A stretch of DNA of 64,000 bases from Planctomycetota bacterium (GTDB taxonomy: Bacteria > Planctomycetota > Brocadiia > SM23-32 > JAKLEA01). This document shows, piece by piece, positions 36,217-44,546 of the stretch; within the stretch, counting starts at the first letter, position 1; each line of letters opens with the position of its first letter. A program made the translations under genes and the position numbers. The DNA is taken from NCBI GenBank assembly GCA_022711755.1, contig JAKLEA010000012.1, positions 114,825 through 178,824 on the forward strand. The letters are read 5' to 3'. A model generated the notes under the pieces. That model made no database searches. It was not told the origin of the DNA and saw nothing but the letters and a program-made list of their open reading frames with translations.

Positions 36217-36256
36217 CCTTCTCCCTGGGGAGAAGGTGGCATTCGCCCCGGCGAAT
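36217..36256. repeat. REP-like double palindrome
   Basis: CCTTCTCCC-TG-GGGAGAAGG (36217-36236) is a perfect hairpin, and ATTCGCC-CC-GGCGAAT (36241-36256) is a second. They are followed by GACGGATGAGGGG. This composite resembles short dispersed palindromic repeats common in GC-rich bacteria. It lies in the roughly 290-bp gap (36054-36345) between the signal-peptide start of the large secreted protein and the stop of the propeller gene. I see no other gene there. Confidence 0.65.
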
Positions 36257-36345
36257 GACGGATGAGGGGAAACATGAGGCGATGGCTGTCATCCTTGCCA
36301 ATACATCGCGGTGCGTTCCGCAACAATCGCCAAATGCCTCAGGGA

Positions 36346-37413
36346 TCATTCGGACTGTATCTGCTCGCCAGGCGGAATCCGTGAAAGCATGAATTCCCTG
36401 GTTATGTCTCCTATGTCGAGTTTGTAGGTCAATGTGTTATCATCAATAAAATGGAGTTCAGGCGACCAGTAGAAGTGGGACTGCGAGTGGTGCTCGCTGT
36501 GAACATGCGCCACTTTTCCATCAATGCATATGAATGGAGTTCCAGCGAATGGGCCTTCTGCGCCGCGAACTCCCTTCCCGGCGATGTAGGCGAATCTGGA
36601 ACTGTCCGGGCTGAATGCGAAATCAAGGATTATGTCCCCGCCGGGATAGACAACGCCGTCCACCACCGGGTATTCTGGCCGCATTATCACGTCAAGAGCA
36701 GGTGGGCCTTTGATACACCCGATATAACCGATCCGGTTTCCGTCAGGGCTGAATTTGAGTCCGCGTACCCAGTGAAAAGTAAAATCCGGCATTCCGTCAA
36801 TTACAGCAAATGACTTTCCGCCAACCTCCGCCGCATAGGCGTAACGGTTGCCGTCGGGGCTGAAGACAACAAGCTCACGCTGATGTCCGAACCAGCGGTC
36901 CCATCCGACACTGGCAAAAACAGGTCCTTGCCTTCCGTCAACAACAACTGCCTCGCCGTTGCCTATTTCAACTTCATATGCAAGATGTTTTCCATCAGCA
37001 CTTAAAATCATCAGTCCGATACTGCTGAATGTCGGTCCTTGCCTGCCATCGAATTCAATTGCATAACCTCCCTTTGGAATGGTGATTCTACGCGCAATCT
37101 TCCCCGCAGCTTCGACTTGGCAGGATGCCCTTAGAGGATTGTAATACTGGCTCGGTCGTTCTCTGAAATGACTCTTGTGAGGCTTCCCGGGCAACGGTTC
37201 TGCAATCCGCCAACTTGTATCGAGTTTAGCGTCTTCCACCCGCGGCGCTTTTGTGAGTGTCTTCGGTTTCAGCGAATCCGCATCTGCCTTCGATTGAACG
37301 TGCTTGAATGCATGAACAAAGACGATCACAACTGTCAGGATCAAGACTGACAAGCACAACAATACACCGGTTCCAGCTTCGGAATGCTTGACTGGCGTGT
37401 CGTCTTCATTCAT
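36346..37413 (-). CDS. Membrane-anchored WD40-like (PD40) propeller protein
   Basis: 355 residues. One membrane-spanning helix near the N-terminus (GVLLCLSVLILTVVIVFVHA) is followed by a polar linker. The rest contains repeated PD40-type blades: ILSADGKHLAYEVEIG, VFSPDGNRYAYAAEVG, KFSPDGNRIGYIGCI and AFSPDSSRFAYIAGKG, as in TolB-type propellers. Between the blades the sequence EFDGRQGPTFSSIG recurs as VVDGRQGPVFASVG, so the unit is a longer repeat. It is anchored in the inner membrane with the propeller probably outside. GGGGAG lies six bases upstream of the ATG. It lies 26 bp before the stop-proximal end of the Reg_prop gene on the same strand. A sensing or binding role is inferred. Confidence 0.78.
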   Translation of the reverse strand: MNEDDTPVKHSEAGTGVLLCLSVLILTVVIVFVHAFKHVQSKADADSLKPKTLTKAPRVEDAKLDTSWRIAEPLPGKPHKSHFRERPSQYYNPLRASCQVEAAGKIARRITIPKGGYAIEFDGRQGPTFSSIGLMILSADGKHLAYEVEIGNGEAVVVDGRQGPVFASVGWDRWFGHQRELVVFSPDGNRYAYAAEVGGKSFAVIDGMPDFTFHWVRGLKFSPDGNRIGYIGCIKGPPALDVIMRPEYPVVDGVVYPGGDIILDFAFSPDSSRFAYIAGKGVRGAEGPFAGTPFICIDGKVAHVHSEHHSQSHFYWSPELHFIDDNTLTYKLDIGDITREFMLSRIPPGEQIQSE

Positions 37414-37439
37414 GAGTTACTCCCCGAATGCGACTGGAT

Positions 37440-39605
37440 TCAACTCCTCTCTTTTATAAACCCATGGTACCGCCCCATCCAGTATGGCAGGAGGTAGAAC
37501 GCGCCGTCCTCTTCGGCGTGCCCGCCCGCGCCGCCGTCAAGCGAGAACGGGTTTGAGTTCCACTTGCTCATCGCCCGCTCGTCCGGCGGGATGACCTTCA
37601 GCCCCTGCAATCCGCCGAATCTGCCGCACGCGGGATTCACCTCAATGTCCGACCGATGGCTGTTCTGCGCCGTCCAGCGGACCAGGTCGAGGGGAACTTC
37701 CTGCAAGTGCCGCACGCACTCGATCATGCCGCAGTCGTTGCCGGTAGTGGCAGTGTATATGAACCCGTTGAACGGGCTTTCCTCAGAACGCAGGACTTCA
37801 TACGTCCGCTCCATGCTCGCCCGATAGAGCTTCATCAGCTTCGGATCGGTCTCGTATATCATCAGCGGGTAATACGAAATGGAGGCCAGTTCGTCGTCGG
37901 AGTGGTTGACGCAGTTGGTCGGCGTGACGATCTTCTGGTCCACGGTGTTCTGCGCGTAGTTGTGGTCCAGCGCCAGCTTCAGGTACTCCCGCTGATACTT
38001 CTCGTCGCCGGTGATGTGATAGGCGGCCTTCAGATGGGACAGGATTTCCAGCGAGTTCAGCCCGAGCTGCTCCGCCCATTCCGGCGTGGAGAGATACTGC
38101 GGCCCCCAGACGCCCCATCGCGTGTGCTTGCCGTCCAGGTAGCGGAGGATGTAGCCGTTGTCAATGATATGGTCCATGATCTTGCGCGTGATCTCGCGAA
38201 CCAATTCCTTCTCCCGCTCGTCAGCCGCCAGATCGTAGTAGATCGAATAGCCGAACATGTGGCCGTCAATCTCGTCGGAGCTGCAATCGCCCTTCCATGC
38301 GAACTCAGGATATCGCTTGCAGCGAACCCACAGCGGCCCGGCGTTGACGGCTTGCGTCCAGTGGATGATGGCCTTGGTCGGGAAGCCGTCAATGTCGGAC
38401 ATTTCCTCCAGGCGCAGCATCGCGTGGAAGGAGTTCTTCGCGTTGCGCTGCGCCTCGATGTCGCCGGTCACCGCGTAGCGGAAGCTTTCCGCCGCCACGT
38501 AGAGCGCGGTCCAGAGGCCGTCGTTGTCGGTGTCGTGGTTCCGGTTTGACGACAGATCGCCGGGGCGCGCCAGATGCGAGTCCGCAATCCAGTCCATGCG
38601 GTTGTGGCGGGCCTGGGTTATGTCATCGAAAAGCGCCGCCTTCTTCTCCAGCGTCATTGGAACCTGGTCAATCCTGACCAAGCCCGCCGGACTGCCCAGC
38701 CAGACGCTCCCCGGTTTGCCGTTGCAGACGGTCGTTACGACGTTCGAGATCAGCCAGCGCTGACCGAAGTAGTAGTGCCATCGCCCGCCGTCCCATCGGC
38801 AGGCGCCCATCATCGTGCCGATCCATGCGTCCCCGCCGGGCGTAAAACTGATTGCGTTCACGTTCTCGAAGGGAAGCCCCTCTTCGCCCGTGACCGGACG
38901 CCACTTGCCGGACTCCGAGCAGACGCTGATCCCGCGCCGGGTGCCGACCCACACGTCTCCATCCGGGCTGACGGCTATGCAGCGGACGTCGTTGCTTTGC
39001 AACTCTCCCCCGCCGTCCTTCTTCCGCGCGAAACGGGTCGCCTTCTTCCCGTCCAGGCGGCAGACGCCTTCGTTGGAACCGATCCATACGCGCCCCTTCC
39101 GGTCTATCGCGACGGCGCTCAAACTGCCTGTCCCCGGGGTTTTGACAGTTTCCGGCCTGCCGTCCTTGAAGCGGACCAGACCGCCGAGCGTCGAAACGTA
39201 GATCGCTCCGTCCTTCGCCTCGGCGATGCCGGTGCAAACCTCATGCGGCATCTTTGCGGCGACCGGTTCGCGCTTCCAAAACACCCCGTCGTCCGGGGCG
39301 TAGCGCGTCCACTCCGCGCCGCGGCGGACGTAGAGGCCGTAGACCGTGGCGACCCAGAGGTTGCCCTTTGAGTCAAAATGAATCTTCAGCACGGTCGCGT
39401 CCTTCGGCCCGTTCGGCTCATCCAGCCTGCGCCATCGCCGTCCGTCGAAGAGTCCCATCCCGTGATCGTTGCCGACGTAGAGATCGTCTCCGTCCATCGC
39501 CAGCGCCGTGACGCCTCTGCATTGAAGGTCGGGGCCGCAGCGGAAAAACTTGCAGGTTTCCTGTTTGAATTCGCTTACTCTGACGGATGGGACGTTCTTC
39601 TTCAC
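37440..39605 (-). CDS. Reg_prop beta-propeller fused to a helical C-terminal domain
   Basis: About 721 residues from the GTG at 39605, with GAGG ten bases upstream. An ATG at 39647 lacks a site. Residues 30-320 hold two-component-regulator-type propeller repeats: GNLWVATVYGLYVRR, GRVWIGSNEGVCRLDG, GDVWVGTRRGISVCS, GDAWIGTMMGACRWDG and GSVWLGSPAGLVRID. From about residue 340 the sequence becomes helical (NRMDWIADSHLARPGD, TDNDGLWTALYVAAESFRY, HWTQAVNAGPLWVRCKRY), like an alpha/alpha-toroid. No membrane segment, kinase domain or clear signal peptide is visible, unlike hybrid sensors with Reg_prop repeats. It may be a cytoplasmic or unusually exported glycan-binding enzyme; activity is unknown. 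Confidence 0.7.
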   Translation of the reverse strand: MKKNVPSVRVSEFKQETCKFFRCGPDLQCRGVTALAMDGDDLYVGNDHGMGLFDGRRWRRLDEPNGPKDATVLKIHFDSKGNLWVATVYGLYVRRGAEWTRYAPDDGVFWKREPVAAKMPHEVCTGIAEAKDGAIYVSTLGGLVRFKDGRPETVKTPGTGSLSAVAIDRKGRVWIGSNEGVCRLDGKKATRFARKKDGGGELQSNDVRCIAVSPDGDVWVGTRRGISVCSESGKWRPVTGEEGLPFENVNAISFTPGGDAWIGTMMGACRWDGGRWHYYFGQRWLISNVVTTVCNGKPGSVWLGSPAGLVRIDQVPMTLEKKAALFDDITQARHNRMDWIADSHLARPGDLSSNRNHDTDNDGLWTALYVAAESFRYAVTGDIEAQRNAKNSFHAMLRLEEMSDIDGFPTKAIIHWTQAVNAGPLWVRCKRYPEFAWKGDCSSDEIDGHMFGYSIYYDLAADEREKELVREITRKIMDHIIDNGYILRYLDGKHTRWGVWGPQYLSTPEWAEQLGLNSLEILSHLKAAYHITGDEKYQREYLKLALDHNYAQNTVDQKIVTPTNCVNHSDDELASISYYPLMIYETDPKLMKLYRASMERTYEVLRSEESPFNGFIYTATTGNDCGMIECVRHLQEVPLDLVRWTAQNSHRSDIEVNPACGRFGGLQGLKVIPPDERAMSKWNSNPFSLDGGAGGHAEEDGAFYLLPYWMGRYHGFIKERS

Positions 39606-39669
39606 TTGATTGAATCCTCGTTTGATGTGGGTGTGCGTATCCCGCATGGGATTTGCGCACGCTGATCGC

Positions 39670-40797
39670 TTATGCCTGCTTTTGCGACAGCACGGCTTCC
39701 TTCACGGCCTCGACCGCGCGGCGGACTTCATCTTCGGTGTTGAAGCGCGAAAGGCTGAATCTGATGCTCGCCCTGACCTCCGGCAGCGTAAGGCCCATGG
39801 CCAGAAGCGATCGGGACGCCACGACTTTATCCTCGGTCGCCGGGGGGATGCCGCCTGCGATGATGCCCTGCTGCGCAAGGCGATCGGCTAGCGCGCGCCC
39901 GTCCGTTCCCTCAAAGCGGAGGCTGGACGTGTTCGGCAGGCGCAGGTCCGGGTTGCCGTTGATGCGCGCGCCGGGGACTTCGTCAATAAGCGTCTGCTCC
40001 ATGAGAACGCGCAGCGAGCGCACGCGGCCCATCTCGCGGAACAGAGCGTCGCCTGCCGCGCGAATGGCGGCCGCCATTCCCACGATGCCCAGAGCATTGC
40101 GCGTTCCGGGGCGCCGCCGTCCCTCGCCTCCGATGCCGAAGAACGCCGGGCTGAGCGGAACCTTCTCCCTGACCCACAGCGCCCCGACCCCTGCGGGGCC
40201 GTGGAATTTGTGCGCTGAGAGGGACGCCAGATCAACAGACTCTCTGGGATCGCAGGGAATCCGACCGACGGCTTGCGCGGCGTCGGAATGGCAAAGCGCC
40301 CCCGCCGTATGCGCCACCCGCGCAATCTCCTCAATCGGTTGAATCACGCCCGTTTCATGGTTGGCCCACTGGACGCTGACCAGGCAAGTGTGCGGCGTGA
40401 TGGCGTTCTGAACCGCCACGGGGGATATCGTCCCGTCCGGAGAGGAAGGCACGAAACTGATTTCTGCGCCTTCCGCCTCAAGCGCTGCCGCGCAGAAAGT
40501 CGCGGACTCATGCTCGATGCGGGACATCACGACGTGTCGCCGGCGCGGACTGCTCGCCATGACCGCGCCCAGGATGGCAAGGCAGTTGGCCTCAGTGCCT
40601 CCGGATGTGAATACTATCTCGTCCGTCCTTACCAGCAGCGCCCTGGCTGTCGCTGATCGCGCGTCTTCGATCGCGCCGCGAATGACTTCATCGTCCGGCG
40701 CGGACGCCAGGACTTCCTCGGTGAATTTCCGCATGGCCTCGGCGGCTTCCGGGGCCAGCGTCGTCGTCCGGTTGTTGTCCAGGTAGATCATGCTCAT
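39670..40797 (-). CDS. Cysteine desulfurase-like PLP protein without the catalytic Cys
   Basis: About 375 residues; the domain begins MIYLDNNRTTTLAPEA at 40791, with an ATG two codons earlier at 40797. Fold type I landmarks of the NifS/IscS class are present: FTSGGTEANCLAILG, SRIEHESATF, HSDAAQAVGRI, the PLP-binding Lys195 (numbered from 40791) in SLSAHKFHGPAGVG, RRRPGTRN, and SIRFSLSRFNTEDEV. In IscS the active-site loop reads SSGSACTS. Here the equivalent stretch is IIAGGIPPATEDKVVASRS, with Ala at the aligned Cys position. The nucleotide sequence confirms this with no frameshift. It is therefore unlikely to make persulfide by the normal route; a related lyase, epimerase or aminotransferase activity is possible. 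No IscU-like scaffold is nearby. Confidence 0.8.
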   Translation of the reverse strand: MSMIYLDNNRTTTLAPEAAEAMRKFTEEVLASAPDDEVIRGAIEDARSATARALLVRTDEIVFTSGGTEANCLAILGAVMASSPRRRHVVMSRIEHESATFCAAALEAEGAEISFVPSSPDGTISPVAVQNAITPHTCLVSVQWANHETGVIQPIEEIARVAHTAGALCHSDAAQAVGRIPCDPRESVDLASLSAHKFHGPAGVGALWVREKVPLSPAFFGIGGEGRRRPGTRNALGIVGMAAAIRAAGDALFREMGRVRSLRVLMEQTLIDEVPGARINGNPDLRLPNTSSLRFEGTDGRALADRLAQQGIIAGGIPPATEDKVVASRSLLAMGLTLPEVRASIRFSLSRFNTEDEVRRAVEAVKEAVLSQKQA

Positions 40798-40967
40798 TGA
40801 ACTGTTTCGCCGGCGGGGCGCCAGATCCCCCGAAGGCGTCAATTACGGCTTCCAGTCATGGAAGCTCATGTCGGTTGCAGGAAGCGGGGATTGTAGTGCC
40901 TGCGCCGTCCGGCGTCAATCAAAGGTCGGACGAATGCGGAATTATATCGCCGGCGCGGGCCGGATGG

Positions 40968-42815
40968 TTAGGGGGGGGGAGGAAAGTCCGGGCGTTGAAC
41001 GTTCCAGACCTTCCAGTCCTTGTCGTAGGCGACGAATTCCGACAGGCCGACCATCCGCTTCGCTCCGTTCTGGCATTTGTCCCCGGACGCGGCGGGAAGC
41101 GAGCAACCGACGTAATAGGGCGGAAGATCGTCGCAGGTCCACGTCCGCAGCGGACTGAATCCGTAATCGCAGACGAACCCGGGGGCCGCGCGGGAGATGA
41201 TCGCCTCCGCCCGCGGATCGGCCCTGTTTCCCCACTGCCCCGGAAGCATTGCTGCGGCCGTGCAATTGGCCCCCTCGAACGGGCGCGGTTCGCCCCTCCA
41301 GATGAAGGAATCAAGCGGGCCGTCCGGGCGGATGTCAAATTCGGCAAGCGCTCTCTTTGCGGCCTCGGCATACTTCGCGTCTCCGGTGATTATCGCGGCG
41401 TCCTCCCATGCGCGGACGGCGCGCAGCGCCGTATCAGGCCAGGGCGGAGCGACCATTCCCGCTGGGCAGCGCTCGATCTCGCGGTCGGCCCACCTGGCGG
41501 TCAGGCGGGCGTATTCGAATTCCCCCGGAGCGATCCGGCTTAGGTATTTCGCGGCGGATATGAGGTTGTAGCCGTATTCCCCGCGGTATCCGCGCTCCTC
41601 GCTGCCGACGGACGCGCGGAACGCCTCGATCGCCGCTGCGCGCGTCGCAGCGGCGTCGGCGTGGCCGTGCCTCTCCAGCAGGAATGCGGCGGCGGCAAGC
41701 CCCGCCACCGCTCCGGAAAATGCGTTGCTGCCGCGAACCGGCATGTATGGCTTAAGCCCGAAAGTTCCGTCCTGAGCGACCCGCTCCGCCGCTCCTACTA
41801 CGAACTGGCAGTCGGCGGGATCAAGCTCAAGGAACGGGGCGGCGAAGACTTTAAGGCCTTCCGTCTGAATCCATTCAAGTTGCAGGCCTGTGACGGTCTT
41901 CTCCACGGAGGCGGCAAGCTGCGGCCCCGGACTGTCCCATGCGATCATGACCATGCTGTCAAGCGTGTTCCAGAGGGACGGATGCTCCCACCCATTTTTC
42001 TCGCTTGACTGCGCCGCCGCCGGCCCGTACCTGTGTAGCAGCAGGAAGCTCTCGACAACGCTTGGATTTGTGATTGCCTCCCCCTCGGCCTTGATGATGT
42101 TATCCGCGCCGAGGCGGATGCTGTGGGCCGGAAGAAAATCGGAGACAGTCAGCCTGACATCCAGCGGTTTTTCGGTTTCGACCTCGATGAACGGAGCCTT
42201 GCCCAGAACGGAGGAAAAGCTCCGCGCGCAGACACGGCGCTCCGCCGCGTCGCCGATGAAGGCAATCTCGCTTACAGCCGCGCCGTGGCCGTTGCCGGAG
42301 GGGTTGAAGCGGACGGCCCGCCATTCATCCCCGACGCGCAGTTCCAGGCGGAACGCGCAGACGGGGGTCAGTGAATCCTGGAGCCAGTTCAGGACAAGTT
42401 TCTCGCCGTCGGCGGTCCACTGGATGCCGTGCCGCCCCTCGATTGTGAAGAAATACCTGCCGGCGGAACCTGGAATGCGGGCGGCCATGATGCCGCGCGC
42501 CATCGCCGCGACAGCCTCGACTCGGGCGACCGGGCCGTTCTCGGCTTCCTCGACCAGACAACGTATTACGCGGCCCTGATCGTCAATGAAATAAAGCCCG
42601 CCGACGCCGTCCTTGTCCCCGAACGTGTTGTGGGCGAAGGCGACGGCGTTCCATCGCGGGTTGATGAGCGCCTGAAGGTAGTTCGCGCCCATCCAGTTCG
42701 CCTTGCAGAGGTCGTAAGGCCCCTGGCGGGCGGTCAGGTTCTGGTCGGCGGACGCGGCGGAAAGGAAAACAGCAAAAACGAAGGGAACGACACGGGATGC
42801 AAAACGGACGTTCAT
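40968..42815 (-). CDS. Exported protein of unknown function, alpha-helical C-terminal half
   Basis: About 615 residues from the ATG at 42815, where a signal peptide begins (MNVRFASRVVPFVFAVFLSA, cut near ASA). A TTG at 42851 is an alternative frame start, but it would place extra residues before the signal. The N-terminal half is beta-rich (GGLYFIDDQGRVIRCLVEE, IEGRHGIQWTADGEKLVLNW). The second half is helical and repeats the pattern of alpha/alpha-toroid enzymes (GAVAGLAAAAFLLERHGHA, GEYGYNLISAAKYLSRIA, AVRAWEDAAIITGDAKYAEA). No catalytic motif is recognised. It lies between the desulfurase-like gene and the Tat-lipoprotein oxidoreductase on the same strand. A glycan-processing role is inferred from context only. 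Confidence 0.6.
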   Translation of the reverse strand: MNVRFASRVVPFVFAVFLSAASADQNLTARQGPYDLCKANWMGANYLQALINPRWNAVAFAHNTFGDKDGVGGLYFIDDQGRVIRCLVEEAENGPVARVEAVAAMARGIMAARIPGSAGRYFFTIEGRHGIQWTADGEKLVLNWLQDSLTPVCAFRLELRVGDEWRAVRFNPSGNGHGAAVSEIAFIGDAAERRVCARSFSSVLGKAPFIEVETEKPLDVRLTVSDFLPAHSIRLGADNIIKAEGEAITNPSVVESFLLLHRYGPAAAQSSEKNGWEHPSLWNTLDSMVMIAWDSPGPQLAASVEKTVTGLQLEWIQTEGLKVFAAPFLELDPADCQFVVGAAERVAQDGTFGLKPYMPVRGSNAFSGAVAGLAAAAFLLERHGHADAAATRAAAIEAFRASVGSEERGYRGEYGYNLISAAKYLSRIAPGEFEYARLTARWADREIERCPAGMVAPPWPDTALRAVRAWEDAAIITGDAKYAEAAKRALAEFDIRPDGPLDSFIWRGEPRPFEGANCTAAAMLPGQWGNRADPRAEAIISRAAPGFVCDYGFSPLRTWTCDDLPPYYVGCSLPAASGDKCQNGAKRMVGLSEFVAYDKDWKVWNVQRPDFPPPP

Positions 42816-42970
42816 TGGAATGAAATCCCAAAGCGGACCTTCTCCTTTCAACGCGGGTTTGACAAAGGAAACGCCGCGATTTCAAGGTCCGAACCGGAAA
42901 TGAAACGATGCGCGCAGCCTCGCCAAGTCCTGCGCGCATCGTGTTGTGGGGCCTTGCTACGATTGCAAGG

Positions 42971-44314
42971 TTAGATCAGATCCCTCCAACCCTCCCTGTA
43001 TTCGCGCCGGAGGTGCTTGTTCGCCTCCGGGATGTTCGTGATCTTCATCTTATCGGCGTCGTATTCGATCTTCTTGCCGCAGCGCACGGCGACGTTGCCC
43101 AGAAGCACCATCTCCGTGAACGGGCAGGCGTATTCGAACCGCCCGCGGAAGCCGCCGGCGGGAACCTCTATGCCCTTGCAGGCGTTGATCCATTCCTCGT
43201 AGTGGCCTGCGGAATCCGGAATCGTTCGCGCCGGATGCGGATAATCCTTCATCAGGGCCTTCGGGATCAAGGAGAAGCCTTCTGCGTTGACTCCGCAGCA
43301 CATCTTGCCCTTGTCGCCGATGAACAACGTCCCGTTGTCGCCGCCGCCAAAGGTCTCATCCGCCAGCAAACCTTCCGGACGGTCGGGCATCTTGCCGCCG
43401 TCATACCAGACGACTTTGCAGGGCGGCATGTCTTCGCGGGCCGGGAACTGATATGTGATGATTGACCACTTCGGGAAAGACTCCTCGTTGCCGCCCTCGG
43501 AGACAGCCTCGACGGATGTCGGATAACCGAGTTTGAGGGCCTTGTAGGCGGGATTCATGTTGTGGCAGCCCATGTCGCCCAAGGCTCCGCAACCGTAATC
43601 CCACCATCCGCGCCATGCGAAGGGCAGGTACGCTTTATTATAGGAGCGGGCGGGGGCTACGCCCTGCCAGAGATCCCAATCCAGCTCCGGCGGAACCTGT
43701 TCGATCTCCGTCGGGCGCGCGATGTCCTGCGGCCAGATGGGGCGGTTGGTCCAGATGTGGGCCTCGCGCACGTGGCCGATGCAGCCGGACCATATCCACT
43801 CGCACAGGCGGCGGATGTGCGGGCCTGCCGTTCCCTGATTGCCCATCTGCGTGGCGACTTTCGTTTCCTTCGCCAGTTTCAGCAGGTTCCTCGCCTCCCA
43901 GACGCTGTGGGTGAGCGGCTTCTGGACATAGACGTGCTTGCCCAGCTTCATGGCCAGCGCAGCCGCCGGCGCGTGCATGTGATCGGGGGTGGAGATGGTC
44001 ACGGCGTCAATATTCGCGCCCTCCTTCTCCAGCATGACGCGGAAGTCCTTGTATTTTCTGGCGTTCGGGTACCTCTCATAGGTCCCGCCAGCCTGCCGGT
44101 CGTCAACGTCGCAAAGGGCGACGATGTTGTTGCCCTCCGCCGCGCCGTCAACGTCGCTGGAGCCTTTTCCGCCGCATCCGATGCCGGCTATGTTCAGCTT
44201 CTCATTGGGGGAGATTGGCTTCGGGGTCATTCTGCCCCTGGAAGAGGCGCAACCCGAAAGGAAAAGCGCGCTGCCGAAGACGAACGTGCGTCTGGTAACT
44301 CCGTGTCTGCTCAT
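42971..44314 (-). CDS. Tat-exported Gfo/Idh/MocA-family oxidoreductase, possible lipoprotein
   Basis: 447 residues. A twin-arginine motif (VTRRTFVFGS) is followed by LFLSGC, a lipobox, so the protein is probably exported folded, with bound nucleotide, and then lipidated. The Rossmann part starts NIAGIGCGGKGSSDVDGA, then VALCDVD, VTISTPDHMHAPAAALAMKL and KHVYVQKPLTHS, where the usual EKP Lys motif is QKP. C-terminal parts include WWDYGCGALGDMGCHNMN. The family oxidises or isomerises sugars with tightly held NAD(P), as in Zymomonas glucose-fructose oxidoreductase. AAAGGAG lies nine bases upstream of the ATG and a candidate promoter lies just before it. It is divergent from the 144-residue orphan gene. 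Confidence 0.88.
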   Translation of the reverse strand: MSRHGVTRRTFVFGSALFLSGCASSRGRMTPKPISPNEKLNIAGIGCGGKGSSDVDGAAEGNNIVALCDVDDRQAGGTYERYPNARKYKDFRVMLEKEGANIDAVTISTPDHMHAPAAALAMKLGKHVYVQKPLTHSVWEARNLLKLAKETKVATQMGNQGTAGPHIRRLCEWIWSGCIGHVREAHIWTNRPIWPQDIARPTEIEQVPPELDWDLWQGVAPARSYNKAYLPFAWRGWWDYGCGALGDMGCHNMNPAYKALKLGYPTSVEAVSEGGNEESFPKWSIITYQFPAREDMPPCKVVWYDGGKMPDRPEGLLADETFGGGDNGTLFIGDKGKMCCGVNAEGFSLIPKALMKDYPHPARTIPDSAGHYEEWINACKGIEVPAGGFRGRFEYACPFTEMVLLGNVAVRCGKKIEYDADKMKITNIPEANKHLRREYREGWRDLI

Positions 44315-44341
44315 GATGATTTTCTCCTTTGCAAAAAATCA

Positions 44342-44370
44342 ATTAAACATCCGCCATTCCGGCTATGCAA
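44342..44370 (-). promoter_or_regulatory. Candidate promoter for the Tat oxidoreductase gene
   Basis: TTGCAT (44370-44365), a 17-base spacer and TTTAAT (44347-44342) on the minus strand, about 28 bp before the ATG at 44314. The -35 match is weak and the -10 match is five of six. Confidence 0.35.
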
Positions 44371-44474
44371 GATAAAAGCGCGGCCTTGTTATGGGCGGCG
44401 GGAGCTGCTTGCGATCCCCCTGCCGCATGACGCCGGGATCGGCAATCCCGCTATGCTTTTCCGCTCGCGGCATG

Positions 44475-44503
44475 TTGACGTCCCCAGCCTTCTGGATTAT
44501 AAT
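44475..44503 (+). promoter_or_regulatory. Near-consensus sigma70 promoter
   Basis: TTGACG (44475-44480), an exact 17-base spacer, then TATAAT (44498-44503). The predicted start site gives a leader of about 36 bases to the ATG at 44547. It is the best promoter match seen in the window. Confidence 0.7.
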
Positions 44504-44546
44504 TAAACTTCATCGGGTTTCAGCGGATTTCAAAGAGGACTGTCAG

